This document shows positions 44,923 through 52,741 of a DNA stretch of 64,000 nucleotides, piece after piece; the stretch's first letter is position 1; each line of letters begins with the position of its first letter. The stretch spans positions 186,001-250,000 of the forward strand of contig JAIVJZ010000041.1 in NCBI GenBank assembly GCA_020199775.1, written 5' to 3'. This DNA comes from Acidobacteriota bacterium. Its GTDB lineage: Bacteria; Acidobacteriota; Blastocatellia; Pyrinomonadales; Pyrinomonadaceae. The notes beneath the pieces were generated by a model. It did no database searches. It saw nothing but the letters and a program-made list of their open reading frames with translations, and was not told the origin of the DNA. A program made the translations under genes and the position numbers.

Positions 44923-45904
44923 GGCTGCCACCTCCACAGAATCTCTTCCGCAAGCGAACGCGGACATCGTCGTCGAGCGGCATCGTGGACATGATCGCTT
45001 CAGCATCGCCGCCATGAGCTGCGAGCGTCGAGGCGATAGTCTGTGCCGCGTAGTGGAACGTCAGGTTGCTGTTCGTGGGGGCGGCGCGCGCCTCGGCAAT
45101 CTTCTCCGGCGACCGGTTCTCCAGATATTCGCGGACGAGGATCGCAGACGGGGGGTCGCGAGTGGAGTAGTGTTTCGACGCCCACCCGTCCGGATTGACG
45201 AACGAGGGATTTGAGCGCGCGAAATCTCGATAGTCCTGAAAAGTTAATTCAGGGGACACACACACACGTTTTTCTTCACTGGCCGCACTTGCGTCGTCGA
45301 GCGGAAGATGGTTCTGGTGTGTGTGTTTTTCTGGTTCTGGTTTAGATCCTGGTTCTGGTTTAGATCCTTGGATCTTCTTAGTACCCCGAAAAACAGTAGA
45401 CGGTTTTTCCGTATCCGGTTTTTCCGTATCCCGAAAAACCGTACCCGGTTTTTCAGAGGTGGTTTTGTCCCCTCCAGTGCCACTTTCGGTGACCTCTGTT
45501 TCGTACTTCTCGCAATCCTCAGCCGAGGGGAAAATGAGGTAGAAGTTCTGCGAGTACTTACCTTTATCCTTCGGCACCGTGTAGTGAGGAGGCGGCGTCT
45601 TCGTGCGCAATAAGACACGCTCACCCTTGATTTTTAGCTCCACAAGTTGGTTGAGTGCTTTGTAGACGGCATCGTCGTCGTAACCCGTCCCTTTGCTGAG
45701 GGTTGATACCTTCGGCCACGCCCATCCTTGGTCATCCGAATGAAGTGCGATGGCCATGAAGACGGCGAGACGCGCACGCTTGAATAAATGCAGGTATTTA
45801 CGCAGGCCGACACTGACTTTCAGGTGAACGTCGCGGCGTTCACCCTCGCCGAGCGATCTGGTGCGGCCATTGAAAATGCTGATGAGCAAAAAGGTCTCCT
45901 TCAC
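44909..45904 (-). CDS. Replication-initiator-like winged-helix protein
   Basis: 331 residues. The N-terminal winged helix (LFKRARLAVFMAIALHSDDQ, STLSKGTGYDDDAVYKALNQ, a -GERVLLRTKT wing) resembles phage replication proteins that bind origins. The middle (residues about 150-200) is a repeat linker (EKPGTVFRDTEKPDTEKPST, SKPEPGSKPEPEK) built from tandem 15- and 18-bp DNA units. The C-terminal part is helical. Such linkers sometimes contain the phage origin, as in lambda O. Coupled to the Pol X gene by a 14-bp overlap. Confidence 0.65.
   Translation of the reverse strand: MKETFLLISIFNGRTRSLGEGERRDVHLKVSVGLRKYLHLFKRARLAVFMAIALHSDDQGWAWPKVSTLSKGTGYDDDAVYKALNQLVELKIKGERVLLRTKTPPPHYTVPKDKGKYSQNFYLIFPSAEDCEKYETEVTESGTGGDKTTSEKPGTVFRDTEKPDTEKPSTVFRGTKKIQGSKPEPGSKPEPEKHTHQNHLPLDDASAASEEKRVCVSPELTFQDYRDFARSNPSFVNPDGWASKHYSTRDPPSAILVREYLENRSPEKIAEARAAPTNSNLTFHYAAQTIASTLAAHGGDAEAIMSTMPLDDDVRVRLRKRFCGGGSHEHS
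45333..45430. repeat. Tandem 18-bp and 15-bp repeats in the replication gene
   Basis: GGTTCTGGTTTAGATCCT occurs twice in tandem at 45333-45368; CGGTTTTTCCGTATC occurs twice at 45401-45430 and is followed by a partial inverted copy. Candidate iterons of the phage origin. Confidence 0.7.
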
Positions 45905-46267
45905 TTACCGCCGGGCTTGCGCCCGGGTAATCCGCTCCAGCCCGCCCGGCGGCCAGACTTGCCGCATGCCGTCGCCGCGCATCAGGTTCGGGTCTGGGTC
46001 GAAGTATTCGGCCACTGTGCCCACGTAATCAATCGAGTAGAAGTTGACGAGCGCGCCCACCTCGAAGAGCCCCGCTCGCTCGCGCCTGCGCCGCAGTTCG
46101 GCGCGGCCCGCGAGTAGACCTTCGCGGCGGTCACCGAGCGCGAGCGAGTGGTGATGTGCACCCGCCAGTTGCAGGTCAATCTCCGCAATGGCCTCGTCCA
46201 GCGTTTCGAGTTCACGATCGGACAGCACACCGCGGGATTCGCGGGTCGGCAACTCCTCCGGCATCAT
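45905..46267 (-). CDS. Hypothetical phage protein (about 120 aa)
   Basis: Helical with a coiled coil (LSDRELETLDEAIAEIDLQL, GRAELRRRRERAG) and a short SH3-like end (VGALVNFYSIDYVGTVAEYF). It ends at the start of the replication protein. Two ATGs (46267, 46264) are equally possible. Function unknown. Confidence 0.55.
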   Translation of the reverse strand: MMPEELPTRESRGVLSDRELETLDEAIAEIDLQLAGAHHHSLALGDRREGLLAGRAELRRRRERAGLFEVGALVNFYSIDYVGTVAEYFDPDPNLMRGDGMRQVWPPGGLERITRAQARR

Positions 46268-46314
46268 CAATGCTAGTGCGAAATTTGTACCTATTTCGAT
46301 AGTCTCCTGCGCTG

Positions 46315-46596
46315 CTACGCGGTCTTCCGGTGATCGTCAATCCGCGTCACTTCACCTGCGAGCGGCTGCGCCGACCGCTCCAGTTCCCTATCCAATCGCT
46401 CCATGTCCGTGCGGAGAATCACGGTGCGCCCGTCAGTCAGAGGCACCCGTCGCAGCCTGGCGAAGACGCCGCGCCCGGCGCGCACCGTCTCACGGCCTAC
46501 ACAGAAATGATCCGCGACCTCCTGAATCGTCGCCCACTTGTGGGAAGGCTTTCGCTCACGGGGCTTGCGCTGTCGTTGTTTGCTGTCCGTCGGCAT
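46315..46596 (-). CDS. Excisionase-type HTH protein (93 aa)
   Basis: WATIQEVADHFCVGRETVRAGRGVFARLRRVPLTDGRTVILRTDMERLDR is a HTH_17/excisionase-like fold with a GGAG ribosome site. It is a candidate Xis or early regulator. It precedes the replication block. Confidence 0.7.
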   Translation of the reverse strand: MPTDSKQRQRKPRERKPSHKWATIQEVADHFCVGRETVRAGRGVFARLRRVPLTDGRTVILRTDMERLDRELERSAQPLAGEVTRIDDHRKTA

Positions 46597-46598
46597 GC

Positions 46599-47084
46599 CT
46601 ATCTCCGTTCCGCGCTCCGTCGCCTGCGCTCCGCCCTGACACGCGCCCGCGCGCGGCCTACCTCTTCGTCGACGTCGCCGAGTTCGCCATCGAGCACGCG
46701 CAGTTCTTCGTCCGTCGCCTCCTCGATCTCGCGCTCATCCATCGCGCAGACGGCCTCGGTGGTTTGCTTGAGCAAGTCCTTCGAGAGCCTGCGCAGGGGC
46801 GTCCCTTCGTCGCGGCAGCGGTCAGCTTCGAGCCGCTCCTCGATCTCCTGGTTGACGAGACGGACGAGGCGGCAGGCGCTTCTGCGGTTGACGGCGAGCA
46901 GCCAGAAGACGAAGCGCAGGTAGAGGGCGACGGGCGAGATGTTCCCCGTGCCGTTCCGGTGATCCACGGTCTTCGGCTGGCGGCGGTAGGAATTGAAGAG
47001 TTCGGCGGATTTGCCGGTCAGGTCGTGGAGGCGTTCGGCGTCGCCCCGCTCCAACGCCTGATCAACGATTTCGTGCGCGTGCAT
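46599..47084 (-). CDS. Hypothetical early protein (161 aa)
   Basis: Helical and highly charged, ending in an Arg-rich tail. MHAHEIVDQALERGDAERLH opens it; no family recognised. It stands directly downstream of cro on the leftward early transcript, 2 bp before the HTH gene, where CII-type or transcription factors often sit. Confidence 0.5.
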   Translation of the reverse strand: MHAHEIVDQALERGDAERLHDLTGKSAELFNSYRRQPKTVDHRNGTGNISPVALYLRFVFWLLAVNRRSACRLVRLVNQEIEERLEADRCRDEGTPLRRLSKDLLKQTTEAVCAMDEREIEEATDEELRVLDGELGDVDEEVGRARARVRAERRRRSAERR

Positions 47085-47162
47085 ACTTGTTGTTCGCTCG
47101 TGAAAAAGAAGTTTTCAGATAGGACGGAAAGGTCTAGGCTTCGCCGCCATGAAGTCGACGCC

Positions 47163-47387
47163 TCATACCGTCGCGCTTGATTGGGCTGTTACCTGCTTCG
47201 GAACGAAGTTGATTTGCAGTTCAAGTTCCAGTGCTTCCGCTATCTTCGAGAGCGATGTAACCGTCACGTTCGAGCTTCCATTGCGAATGCGGGAAATGGT
47301 CGCAGGGTCAAGCTCCGCCTTTTCACCGAGTGCCGTGTTCGTGAGTCGCTCCCGTCCCATCACTTCGTTAATTGCTGCCGCGTACAT
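47163..47387 (-). CDS. Cro-like XRE repressor
   Basis: 74 residues. NTALGEKAELDPATISRIRNGSSNVTVTSLSKIAEAL is a clear XRE helix-turn-helix. A strong AAGGAGGT site is present. It faces away from the CI-like gene across a 140-bp operator region, the classical lambda-like switch. Confidence 0.88.
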   Translation of the reverse strand: MYAAAINEVMGRERLTNTALGEKAELDPATISRIRNGSSNVTVTSLSKIAEALELELQINFVPKQVTAQSSATV

Positions 47388-47527
47388 TTGCTTACCTCCT
47401 TGCCGCCATGCGGCATTTTGTTGAACTTATGCAACGATACATCCACAAAAACAACGTGTCAACGATTATTTGCAACGGACTGCCGCATATTTGCGATGTT
47501 GCTTATGATAAAGAAATCGTTGTGAAT
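47388..47527. promoter_or_regulatory. Immunity switch operator region
   Basis: Between divergent cro and cI. Three similar sites are visible: GTTGAACTTATGCAAC (47420-47435), CAACGATTATTTGCAAC (47460-47476) and GTTGCTTATGATAAAG (47499-47514). They share GTTGC/GCAAC half-sites. Precise promoters could not be assigned. Confidence 0.6.
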
Positions 47528-47914
47528 ATGCAGCGAGAAAGTTTGGCTGATTATGTGCGGCGTTTGAGGGTGAAGGAGAAAAAACTTTCACTGACTGACG
47601 TTGAGCGTAATAGCGGCGGTGGCATTGATGCCAGTTATGTCAACCGGATAGAAAACGGGATCGTAACCAACGTGACTCCCGAAAAGCTGAGCGCCCTCGC
47701 TAAAGGTTTACAGGTGTCCGAGGATGAAATATTTGCCGTCGCGCGCGGCAAGTCCTTGAATGGCGCGGAAGTCTTCGATTCGGAGATTGCCGTCCTCTTC
47801 AACGGATTCGATGAATTATCAGATGAAGACAAGTTGGAGTTGCTTGCAACGGTCAAGATGCTGGCGAACGAGGTGCAGCGTCGAAGGCCGCGCAACGGTA
47901 AGCCGAAGAAGTAG
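47528..47914 (+). CDS. CI-like XRE repressor
   Basis: 128 residues from the ATG at 47528. The HTH LADYVRRLRVKEKKLSLTDV, SGGGIDASYVNRIENGIVTN is followed by a helical oligomerisation part (LFNGFDELSDEDKLELLATV). It has no LexA-like protease domain, so induction likely depends on the adjacent ImmA/IrrE protease. Start codon upstream of it in the same frame (47372) would run through the operators and is rejected. Confidence 0.85.
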   Translation: MQRESLADYVRRLRVKEKKLSLTDVERNSGGGIDASYVNRIENGIVTNVTPEKLSALAKGLQVSEDEIFAVARGKSLNGAEVFDSEIAVLFNGFDELSDEDKLELLATVKMLANEVQRRRPRNGKPKK

Positions 47915-47938
47915 CTGCAACTGAAACTGAGTGAAGTA

Positions 47939-48388
47939 GTGAATCTCCTCGCGAAAGCGATCAGAGGGTATGTCCCTTACTGGAACGTGCGCCCGCTGAC
48001 GGAAGACGATTTCTACCAACTTTGTCGGAAGTTCAAGGTTAGGGTAATCGAGATTCCGCTGTGCGTTCCCGGCCTCTTCATGCAGGTCGGAGACAAGCGT
48101 TACCTGTACGTGAACAGCAGGCTCCGGGGCATCGAGTGGCTGCGCGCGGCACTACACGAGATGGGTCACGCCATATTGCACACGCCGCCATCAGGCACGG
48201 TCGCCTATTTCTTTCGGCTGCCGCCGAACTCAAAGCGGGAGCACGAGGCCGAGGCGTTCGTTGCCATCGCGCTCATCCCTTTGTGCATAGTTTTGAGCAA
48301 ATTACCGTGGGAGATTCAAGAGGAGTATGGCTATTCGATCGAGTTGATCGAATTTCGGAAGTGGATTTACGACAACTACAGGATTTGA
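47939..48388 (+). CDS. ImmA/IrrE-family metallopeptidase
   Basis: 149 residues starting at GTG. The zinc motif HEMGH (residues 73-77) and the downstream EAEAFVAIALIP Glu are intact. In ICEBs1 and related phages ImmA cleaves the adjacent repressor after DNA damage. The pairing with a repressor lacking autoproteolysis predicts the same control here. Confidence 0.92.
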   Translation: MNLLAKAIRGYVPYWNVRPLTEDDFYQLCRKFKVRVIEIPLCVPGLFMQVGDKRYLYVNSRLRGIEWLRAALHEMGHAILHTPPSGTVAYFFRLPPNSKREHEAEAFVAIALIPLCIVLSKLPWEIQEEYGYSIELIEFRKWIYDNYRI

Positions 48389-48452
48389 ATTGACCTCGCG
48401 CTGACTTCCCGGCCGGCGCAAATATTAACCTCACTCCTAAAAGGAGCCCTCA

Positions 48453-48896
48453 ATGTCGGACGGTGGATTTTTCGATTTTCGCACCCTCGTCAGTAACACG
48501 ATCATCAAGAGTGTCTATGTGATTGGCGCTCTAATTATCACTGTCTCCAGCCTGCTCCTTATTGCCTACCCCGTTCTCATCCCGCTCATCGATCCAGCCG
48601 TCACGACCACGGCTCAGAGTGACATCTCGAAAGTATTGGCTGGAGCGACGCTGCTCATACTGGGCAACCTGCTATGGAGGCTGCTCTGCGAAGGCTGGAT
48701 CATCCTCTTCAGCTTGCACGAAATGATTTCGGCCATCGAAAAACGCCTCGTGAAAGAGGACGCGACGGCAGCGCAACTTGAATTTATCGGGAAGCAGCTT
48801 CATGCCACTGAACAAAATTCAGAGCAGCGTCACGCGGAACTAGTCGCCGCATTAAGGAGCACCCAACCGCAGAGTGTAACCCCTATCAATCGTTAA
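48453..48896 (+). CDS. DUF4282-like membrane protein
   Basis: 147 residues with FFDFRTLVSNTIIKSVYVIG and two transmembrane helices (LIITVSSLLLIAYPVLIPLI; VLAGATLLILGNLLWRLLCE), as in DUF4282. A charged coil follows (EKRLVKEDATAAQLEFIGKQ). AAGGAG ribosome site. It is the first cargo gene behind the immunity genes. Function unknown; a superinfection exclusion role is possible from its place. Confidence 0.7.
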   Translation: MSDGGFFDFRTLVSNTIIKSVYVIGALIITVSSLLLIAYPVLIPLIDPAVTTTAQSDISKVLAGATLLILGNLLWRLLCEGWIILFSLHEMISAIEKRLVKEDATAAQLEFIGKQLHATEQNSEQRHAELVAALRSTQPQSVTPINR

Positions 48897-48965
48897 GCGA
48901 ACTTATGCCAGAAAGCAGAACATCTTGAAAAGATTTAAAAACAATTCCACGAGGTAAAGATTTTC

Positions 48966-49346
48966 ATGTATCAAACCCAACCATGCCCTAATTGTGGCCG
49001 GGTGAGCCGAGCCGATCAACCCATTACCTTTTGCGGTCATTGTGGGACGAGACTCGTGTCTAATGCTCAATCAACGACACCGAAAGATATGTCCATCCAG
49101 ATCAACATTGGCACTATCAGGTCGGTCATCGGCCAGTTGAATTTTACTTTTGTTGTCGGAAGCGATGGCAATGGTCATCTTCAAGTTATGGCTACTGACC
49201 CCACAAATCTGAGGAAAGCGGGTGTCTATCTCACGCTCGGAGCCGCTGAGTTCGAACAACTCAAACGGATAACCACCGACACCGAAGATGTCGTTGCGAA
49301 ACTTCAAGCCTCAAGACAGATGAACAGAATGCTTAACCCATACTAA
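48966..49346 (+). CDS. Zinc-ribbon protein (126 aa)
   Basis: CPNCG and CGHCG (residues 7-28) form a zinc ribbon. The rest is a small beta domain (NIGTIRSVIGQLNFTFVVGS) ending in a helix. It lies 12 bp before the DUF4041/GIY-YIG gene, so a paired role is plausible. Family not recognised. Confidence 0.6.
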   Translation: MYQTQPCPNCGRVSRADQPITFCGHCGTRLVSNAQSTTPKDMSIQINIGTIRSVIGQLNFTFVVGSDGNGHLQVMATDPTNLRKAGVYLTLGAAEFEQLKRITTDTEDVVAKLQASRQMNRMLNPY

Positions 49347-49358
49347 ATAGAGGTAACT

Positions 49359-50765
49359 ATGTTCACATTTATCCTCATCGGACTTTTCCTGCTCGCCGTT
49401 GTTGCCGCAGCCTTCTTATTCACTCGCTTACGCTCCTCAGAAGCTGCGCACAAAGCGCTAGTCGAAGACCAGAATGCCCTGAAGAATCGGTACCAAGGTG
49501 TCATAGATGTGGAAGCGGAGAAGCAGCGCGTGCTCGGGGCGCTAGAATTAGAACGCACCCGTTTACAGATAGACATTTCAACGCTTCAGGATAATCAGCG
49601 CCAAGTCATCGAAGGGCTACAGGCACGTCAAAGGCAGGGCGAGTTCGAATTGGAGACGCTGCGCTCAAACATTGCACGCTTGCATGCTGACTTAAGGGCA
49701 CTGGAGGAAGTGTCTGAGCTTCAATCTTTTGGCTTTTACAAACCCAAGTATAACTTTGAATCTTCCGCGCTTTATCAAGCCAAACTCGAACAAATTCGAG
49801 AGCAGCAGAAACGGATGATCAAAGATAAGACTGCTGCCGTTGGCCTCATTGAATGGACAGTGAATGGGAGCAAAACTGAGGGGCGTAAGCAAATAAACCA
49901 AACGCTTAAACTCATCCTGCGAGCATTTAACGGAGAGTGTGATGCGGCTATCGCTAAAGTCAAATATAACAACGTCACTGTAATGGAAACTCGCATTCGC
50001 AAAGCTTGGGAAGCAATGGGGAGCCTAGCGGCCGTCCAGCAATGCCACGTCACAAAAGGTTATTTAGATCTTAAGTTACAGGAGCTTTACCTCGTTCACG
50101 AATATCAAGAGAAGCTACAAGAGGAGAAGGAAGAACAGCGGCGCATCCGCGAGCAAATGCGAGAGGAAGAGATCGCTCAGCGTGAATTGGAGAAAGCGAC
50201 ACAGGACGCGGAACGGGAAGAGGCGCGCTACGAAACGGCACTGCGTAAAGCTCGTGAAGAGGCAGAACGCGCTGTCGGGGATAAGCAGCAAAAACTGCTC
50301 GGTCAGATAGAAGAGTTACAGCGCCGACTTGAAGAGGCTCACGCTATTAAAGAGCGAGCCATATCTCGTGCACAGATGACACGCTCAGGCCACGTCTACG
50401 TCATCTCCAACATTGGATCGTTCGGTGAGCAGGTCTATAAAATCGGTATGACGCGACGCCTTGACCCGCTTGATCGAGTTCGAGAGCTAGGCGATGCTTC
50501 AGTCCCCTTTCAATTCGACGTCCACGCGATCATCTACTCTGATGACGCCCCAGGGCTAGAGAACAAACTCCATCGCTTGTTCCATGGCCGCCGCGTCAAT
50601 CGTGTAAATGAGCGCAAAGAATTTTTCCGCGTGACAATCGAAGAAATTGCTGAAGCGGTACACAATAATCACGGCGAAATAGAATTCACCTTGGCAGCAG
50701 AAGCAGCGGATTACAGAAAGACACTCGCGCTCCTGCAGGATAGCAATACATCGTCAGTGGCTTAA
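49359..50765 (+). CDS. Membrane-anchored DUF4041 + GIY-YIG nuclease (SNIPE-like)
   Basis: 468 residues. A single N-terminal transmembrane helix (residues 2-23, ILIGLFLLAVVAAAFLF) is followed by a coiled coil, the DUF4041 region (about 130-300, with FGFYKPKYNFESSALYQAKL and EGRKQINQTLKLILRAFNGE) and another long coil. A C-terminal T5orf172-type GIY-YIG domain (about 343-430) follows: GHVYVISN, VYKIGMTRR, DRVRELG, Glu in PGLENKLHRLFH, and RKEFFRV. All expected residues are present. I recall this architecture being reported as SNIPE, a nuclease that cuts phage DNA during entry at the membrane. Prophage cargo supports superinfection exclusion. Confidence 0.85.
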   Translation: MFTFILIGLFLLAVVAAAFLFTRLRSSEAAHKALVEDQNALKNRYQGVIDVEAEKQRVLGALELERTRLQIDISTLQDNQRQVIEGLQARQRQGEFELETLRSNIARLHADLRALEEVSELQSFGFYKPKYNFESSALYQAKLEQIREQQKRMIKDKTAAVGLIEWTVNGSKTEGRKQINQTLKLILRAFNGECDAAIAKVKYNNVTVMETRIRKAWEAMGSLAAVQQCHVTKGYLDLKLQELYLVHEYQEKLQEEKEEQRRIREQMREEEIAQRELEKATQDAEREEARYETALRKAREEAERAVGDKQQKLLGQIEELQRRLEEAHAIKERAISRAQMTRSGHVYVISNIGSFGEQVYKIGMTRRLDPLDRVRELGDASVPFQFDVHAIIYSDDAPGLENKLHRLFHGRRVNRVNERKEFFRVTIEEIAEAVHNNHGEIEFTLAAEAADYRKTLALLQDSNTSSVA

Positions 50766-50794
50766 GCCAATCCACAACTAATTCGGAGGAAAGT

Positions 50795-51088
50795 ATGGCG
50801 ACGAAGAAGGGCTCTAGCAAGAAGGCTTCCACTAAGGGCGGCAGCAAGAAACAGGCGCGCGGCTCCGGCCCGCGTGAGCTGATCGACACGGGGAAAAATA
50901 AGATGTACGGCCGGCGCGAGCAGACGGGGTCGAAGAAGGGTCAATTTAGCGAGATGGACGATCAAAGTCGCTCGCTCGGAGCCGACGTGCGCAAGTCGGC
51001 GAAGAAGAAAGTTAAGCCCGGTTATGGCGATCAGGGTGATCAGCCGCAGAAGAAGACGGGCGGGAAGAAGGGCTCGAAGAAACGATAA
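50795..51088 (+). CDS. Lys/Gly-rich basic protein (97 aa)
   Basis: MATKKGSSKKASTKGGSKKQ at the start and a similar basic end flank DTGKNKMYGRREQTGSKKGQ with FSEMDDQSRSLGADVR. It is probably disordered and nucleic-acid binding. GGAGG site. It resembles small basic proteins common in Acidobacteria and Proteobacteria. Confidence 0.6.
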   Translation: MATKKGSSKKASTKGGSKKQARGSGPRELIDTGKNKMYGRREQTGSKKGQFSEMDDQSRSLGADVRKSAKKKVKPGYGDQGDQPQKKTGGKKGSKKR

Positions 51089-51099
51089 GGGTTACTCCG

Positions 51100-51378
51100 G
51101 TGAAGCCACACGACTGCACCGTACTCAACGACGCCCAGTGTCTCCACGCCGATCACTTCTTCCTGCGCCTCGCGCACTGGCGAGACGGCCGGGGCCTCGG
51201 CGACGAGATGTGCATCCGGGTCGCGCGCGGTGACGCCCAGCGGAAGTATCCGCTGCGTGAACACGAGCAGCTCGTGATGGATGAATACCAGCGCGAGCGG
51301 GTCGAGGTGCTGAAGTGGCCGGGGGCGAGGTCGGAGCCGCGGGTAGAGACGCTGCCGGTGGATTACGTGGTGCGGTGA
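51100..51378 (+). CDS. Hypothetical protein (92 aa)
   Basis: Starts at GTG. The sequence (HADHFFLRLAHWRDGRGLGD, AQRKYPLREHEQLVMDEYQR) has no known family. It sits in the cargo block 11 bp after the basic protein gene. Confidence 0.5.
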   Translation: MKPHDCTVLNDAQCLHADHFFLRLAHWRDGRGLGDEMCIRVARGDAQRKYPLREHEQLVMDEYQRERVEVLKWPGARSEPRVETLPVDYVVR

Positions 51379-51390
51379 AGGTAGGACAAG

Positions 51391-52263
51391 ATGCGAATCG
51401 AGGACATGACACTTATTATACCCGATCGCATGACTGAATCAGCGGCGACCTATCTCAAAGTGCATTTTGAAATCATCGCATACTTAAAGTTTACCGATTC
51501 AATGGCGGCGGACGTGGACAGGTTCACTTCCGCCGCTCTGCCTATCTTGATCAACTGGGTGACAGCAGCGAAGCAAATGGCCGTGCTGTCGCAGCCGAAG
51601 CTTGACGAGTTTTCAAAGTCTTGGGAGGAGATTAAAGATGAGCCGTTACGAATGAGTAAGGAAAAAGAGAGGTTTGATTACTTACTGAGTTCAATGATTT
51701 TCACCAAGGCCGTTGACAACTTCCTTTGCTACCTCGCCGATGTATTGTCGGAAGTATTTACGGTTAGACCTGAAATCCTTAAATCCAACGAGACCAAGAG
51801 AGTTGACTGGATATTGTCGTTCAACGACTTCAACGCATTAGTGTCAGCAATAGCGGAAGACAAAGTGCTTACCTTGTCTCACTCCAACATCAAAGATTTA
51901 GATAAATACATGCAGGAGAAGCTGGGGCTACCTTTGCTGGAGGTGCCTGAATTACTCGAACAGCTAACGGCGTTTATTGAATATAGGAACTTGATCGTGC
52001 ACAACAGAGGCATAGTCAATTCACTAAGCAAAAAGAAAAGCAAATTGATCGATGAGCCAGCCGGAACAAAAACCGTCCTGGAGTGGGAGGAGATTTGGTA
52101 CACGATGGAATTCCTGTGTGTAGCTATGAACCACATCGATCAGAGAATTGCAGATAAATTTAATGTGCCCACTCCACACTTAGGAGAAGAAGTGGTGCGA
52201 GTCTATGGCGAAGGCAGGTATGGCAAGACAAAATTTCCTGTTGAAGAGACTGCAACTGAATAA
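51391..52263 (+). CDS. HEPN-like protein (290 aa)
   Basis: Mostly helical. The segment EYRNLIVHNRGIV contains R199-x4-H204 with Asn after Arg, the catalytic R-X4-6-H motif of HEPN RNases. Upstream helices (DYLLSSMIFTKAVDNFLCYL) resemble the first HEPN helix, as in pfam-like MAE_28990/RiboL-type groups. GC is low for this genome. It could be an RNA-cleaving abortive-infection effector; no antitoxin is obvious. Confidence 0.6.
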   Translation: MRIEDMTLIIPDRMTESAATYLKVHFEIIAYLKFTDSMAADVDRFTSAALPILINWVTAAKQMAVLSQPKLDEFSKSWEEIKDEPLRMSKEKERFDYLLSSMIFTKAVDNFLCYLADVLSEVFTVRPEILKSNETKRVDWILSFNDFNALVSAIAEDKVLTLSHSNIKDLDKYMQEKLGLPLLEVPELLEQLTAFIEYRNLIVHNRGIVNSLSKKKSKLIDEPAGTKTVLEWEEIWYTMEFLCVAMNHIDQRIADKFNVPTPHLGEEVVRVYGEGRYGKTKFPVEETATE

Positions 52264-52320
52264 GTAATAGCTAATCGCAGCACTCCGCACCTCCCCATGC
52301 AGCTTAATAAGGAGAACATC

Positions 52321-52527
52321 ATGCAAAAGTGCAAAGACGACGAACACAAATGGATTGTGGTGGAATGGGTGAAAGGAACATATGACCAGGGACAATTCCA
52401 ACCCGGGATGATGACCGGTAGTAATCCAAGCTACAGGGCATCTGGGTTTATGTGCCGGAAATGCCTTACCAAAACAACAATGGACGCCATGGACGTCGCA
52501 GCATATGCAAGGCAGCAACAGAACTGA
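52321..52527 (+). CDS. Small Cys-containing protein (68 aa)
   Basis: AAGGAG precedes the ATG at 52321, which decides the start. CKDDEHKW and CRKC could form a zinc site. Function unknown; cargo block. Confidence 0.6.
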   Translation: MQKCKDDEHKWIVVEWVKGTYDQGQFQPGMMTGSNPSYRASGFMCRKCLTKTTMDAMDVAAYARQQQN

Positions 52528-52528
52528 A

Positions 52529-52711
52529 ATGAAAGATGCCGAAGACAGCGCAGACGACACTGATTCCACGGGTCAGGGTAATAGCCTGCGCCTCGTCCAT
52601 TCCGAGAAGCGCGAGAGACTGCTGCTCAAGACTCTCATCAAGGAGATGAAGGGGCAGGAGAAAAGGAAGCGGGTCAAACTGTCGTTCGATGAGGGGCCGG
52701 ATGTGGCTTGA
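52529..52711 (+). CDS. Small charged protein (60 aa)
   Basis: Begins just after the previous stop, MKDAEDSADDTDSTGQGNSL, and is strongly acidic then basic (EKRERLLLKTLIKEMKGQEK). It could be translationally coupled. No family recognised. Confidence 0.45.
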   Translation: MKDAEDSADDTDSTGQGNSLRLVHSEKRERLLLKTLIKEMKGQEKRKRVKLSFDEGPDVA

Positions 52712-52741
52712 TCAGAATGTCATCTGCACGGTGAAACCACC

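Noticed and set aside
44182..44994. 270-codon plus-strand frame opposite the Pol X-like gene
   Set aside because: The minus-strand protein has clear polymerase motifs; the plus frame is a shadow.
46188..47180. 330-codon plus-strand frame in the early phage region
   Set aside because: Opposes two small minus-strand genes with an HTH motif and ribosome site; low-complexity Ser/Arg sequence.
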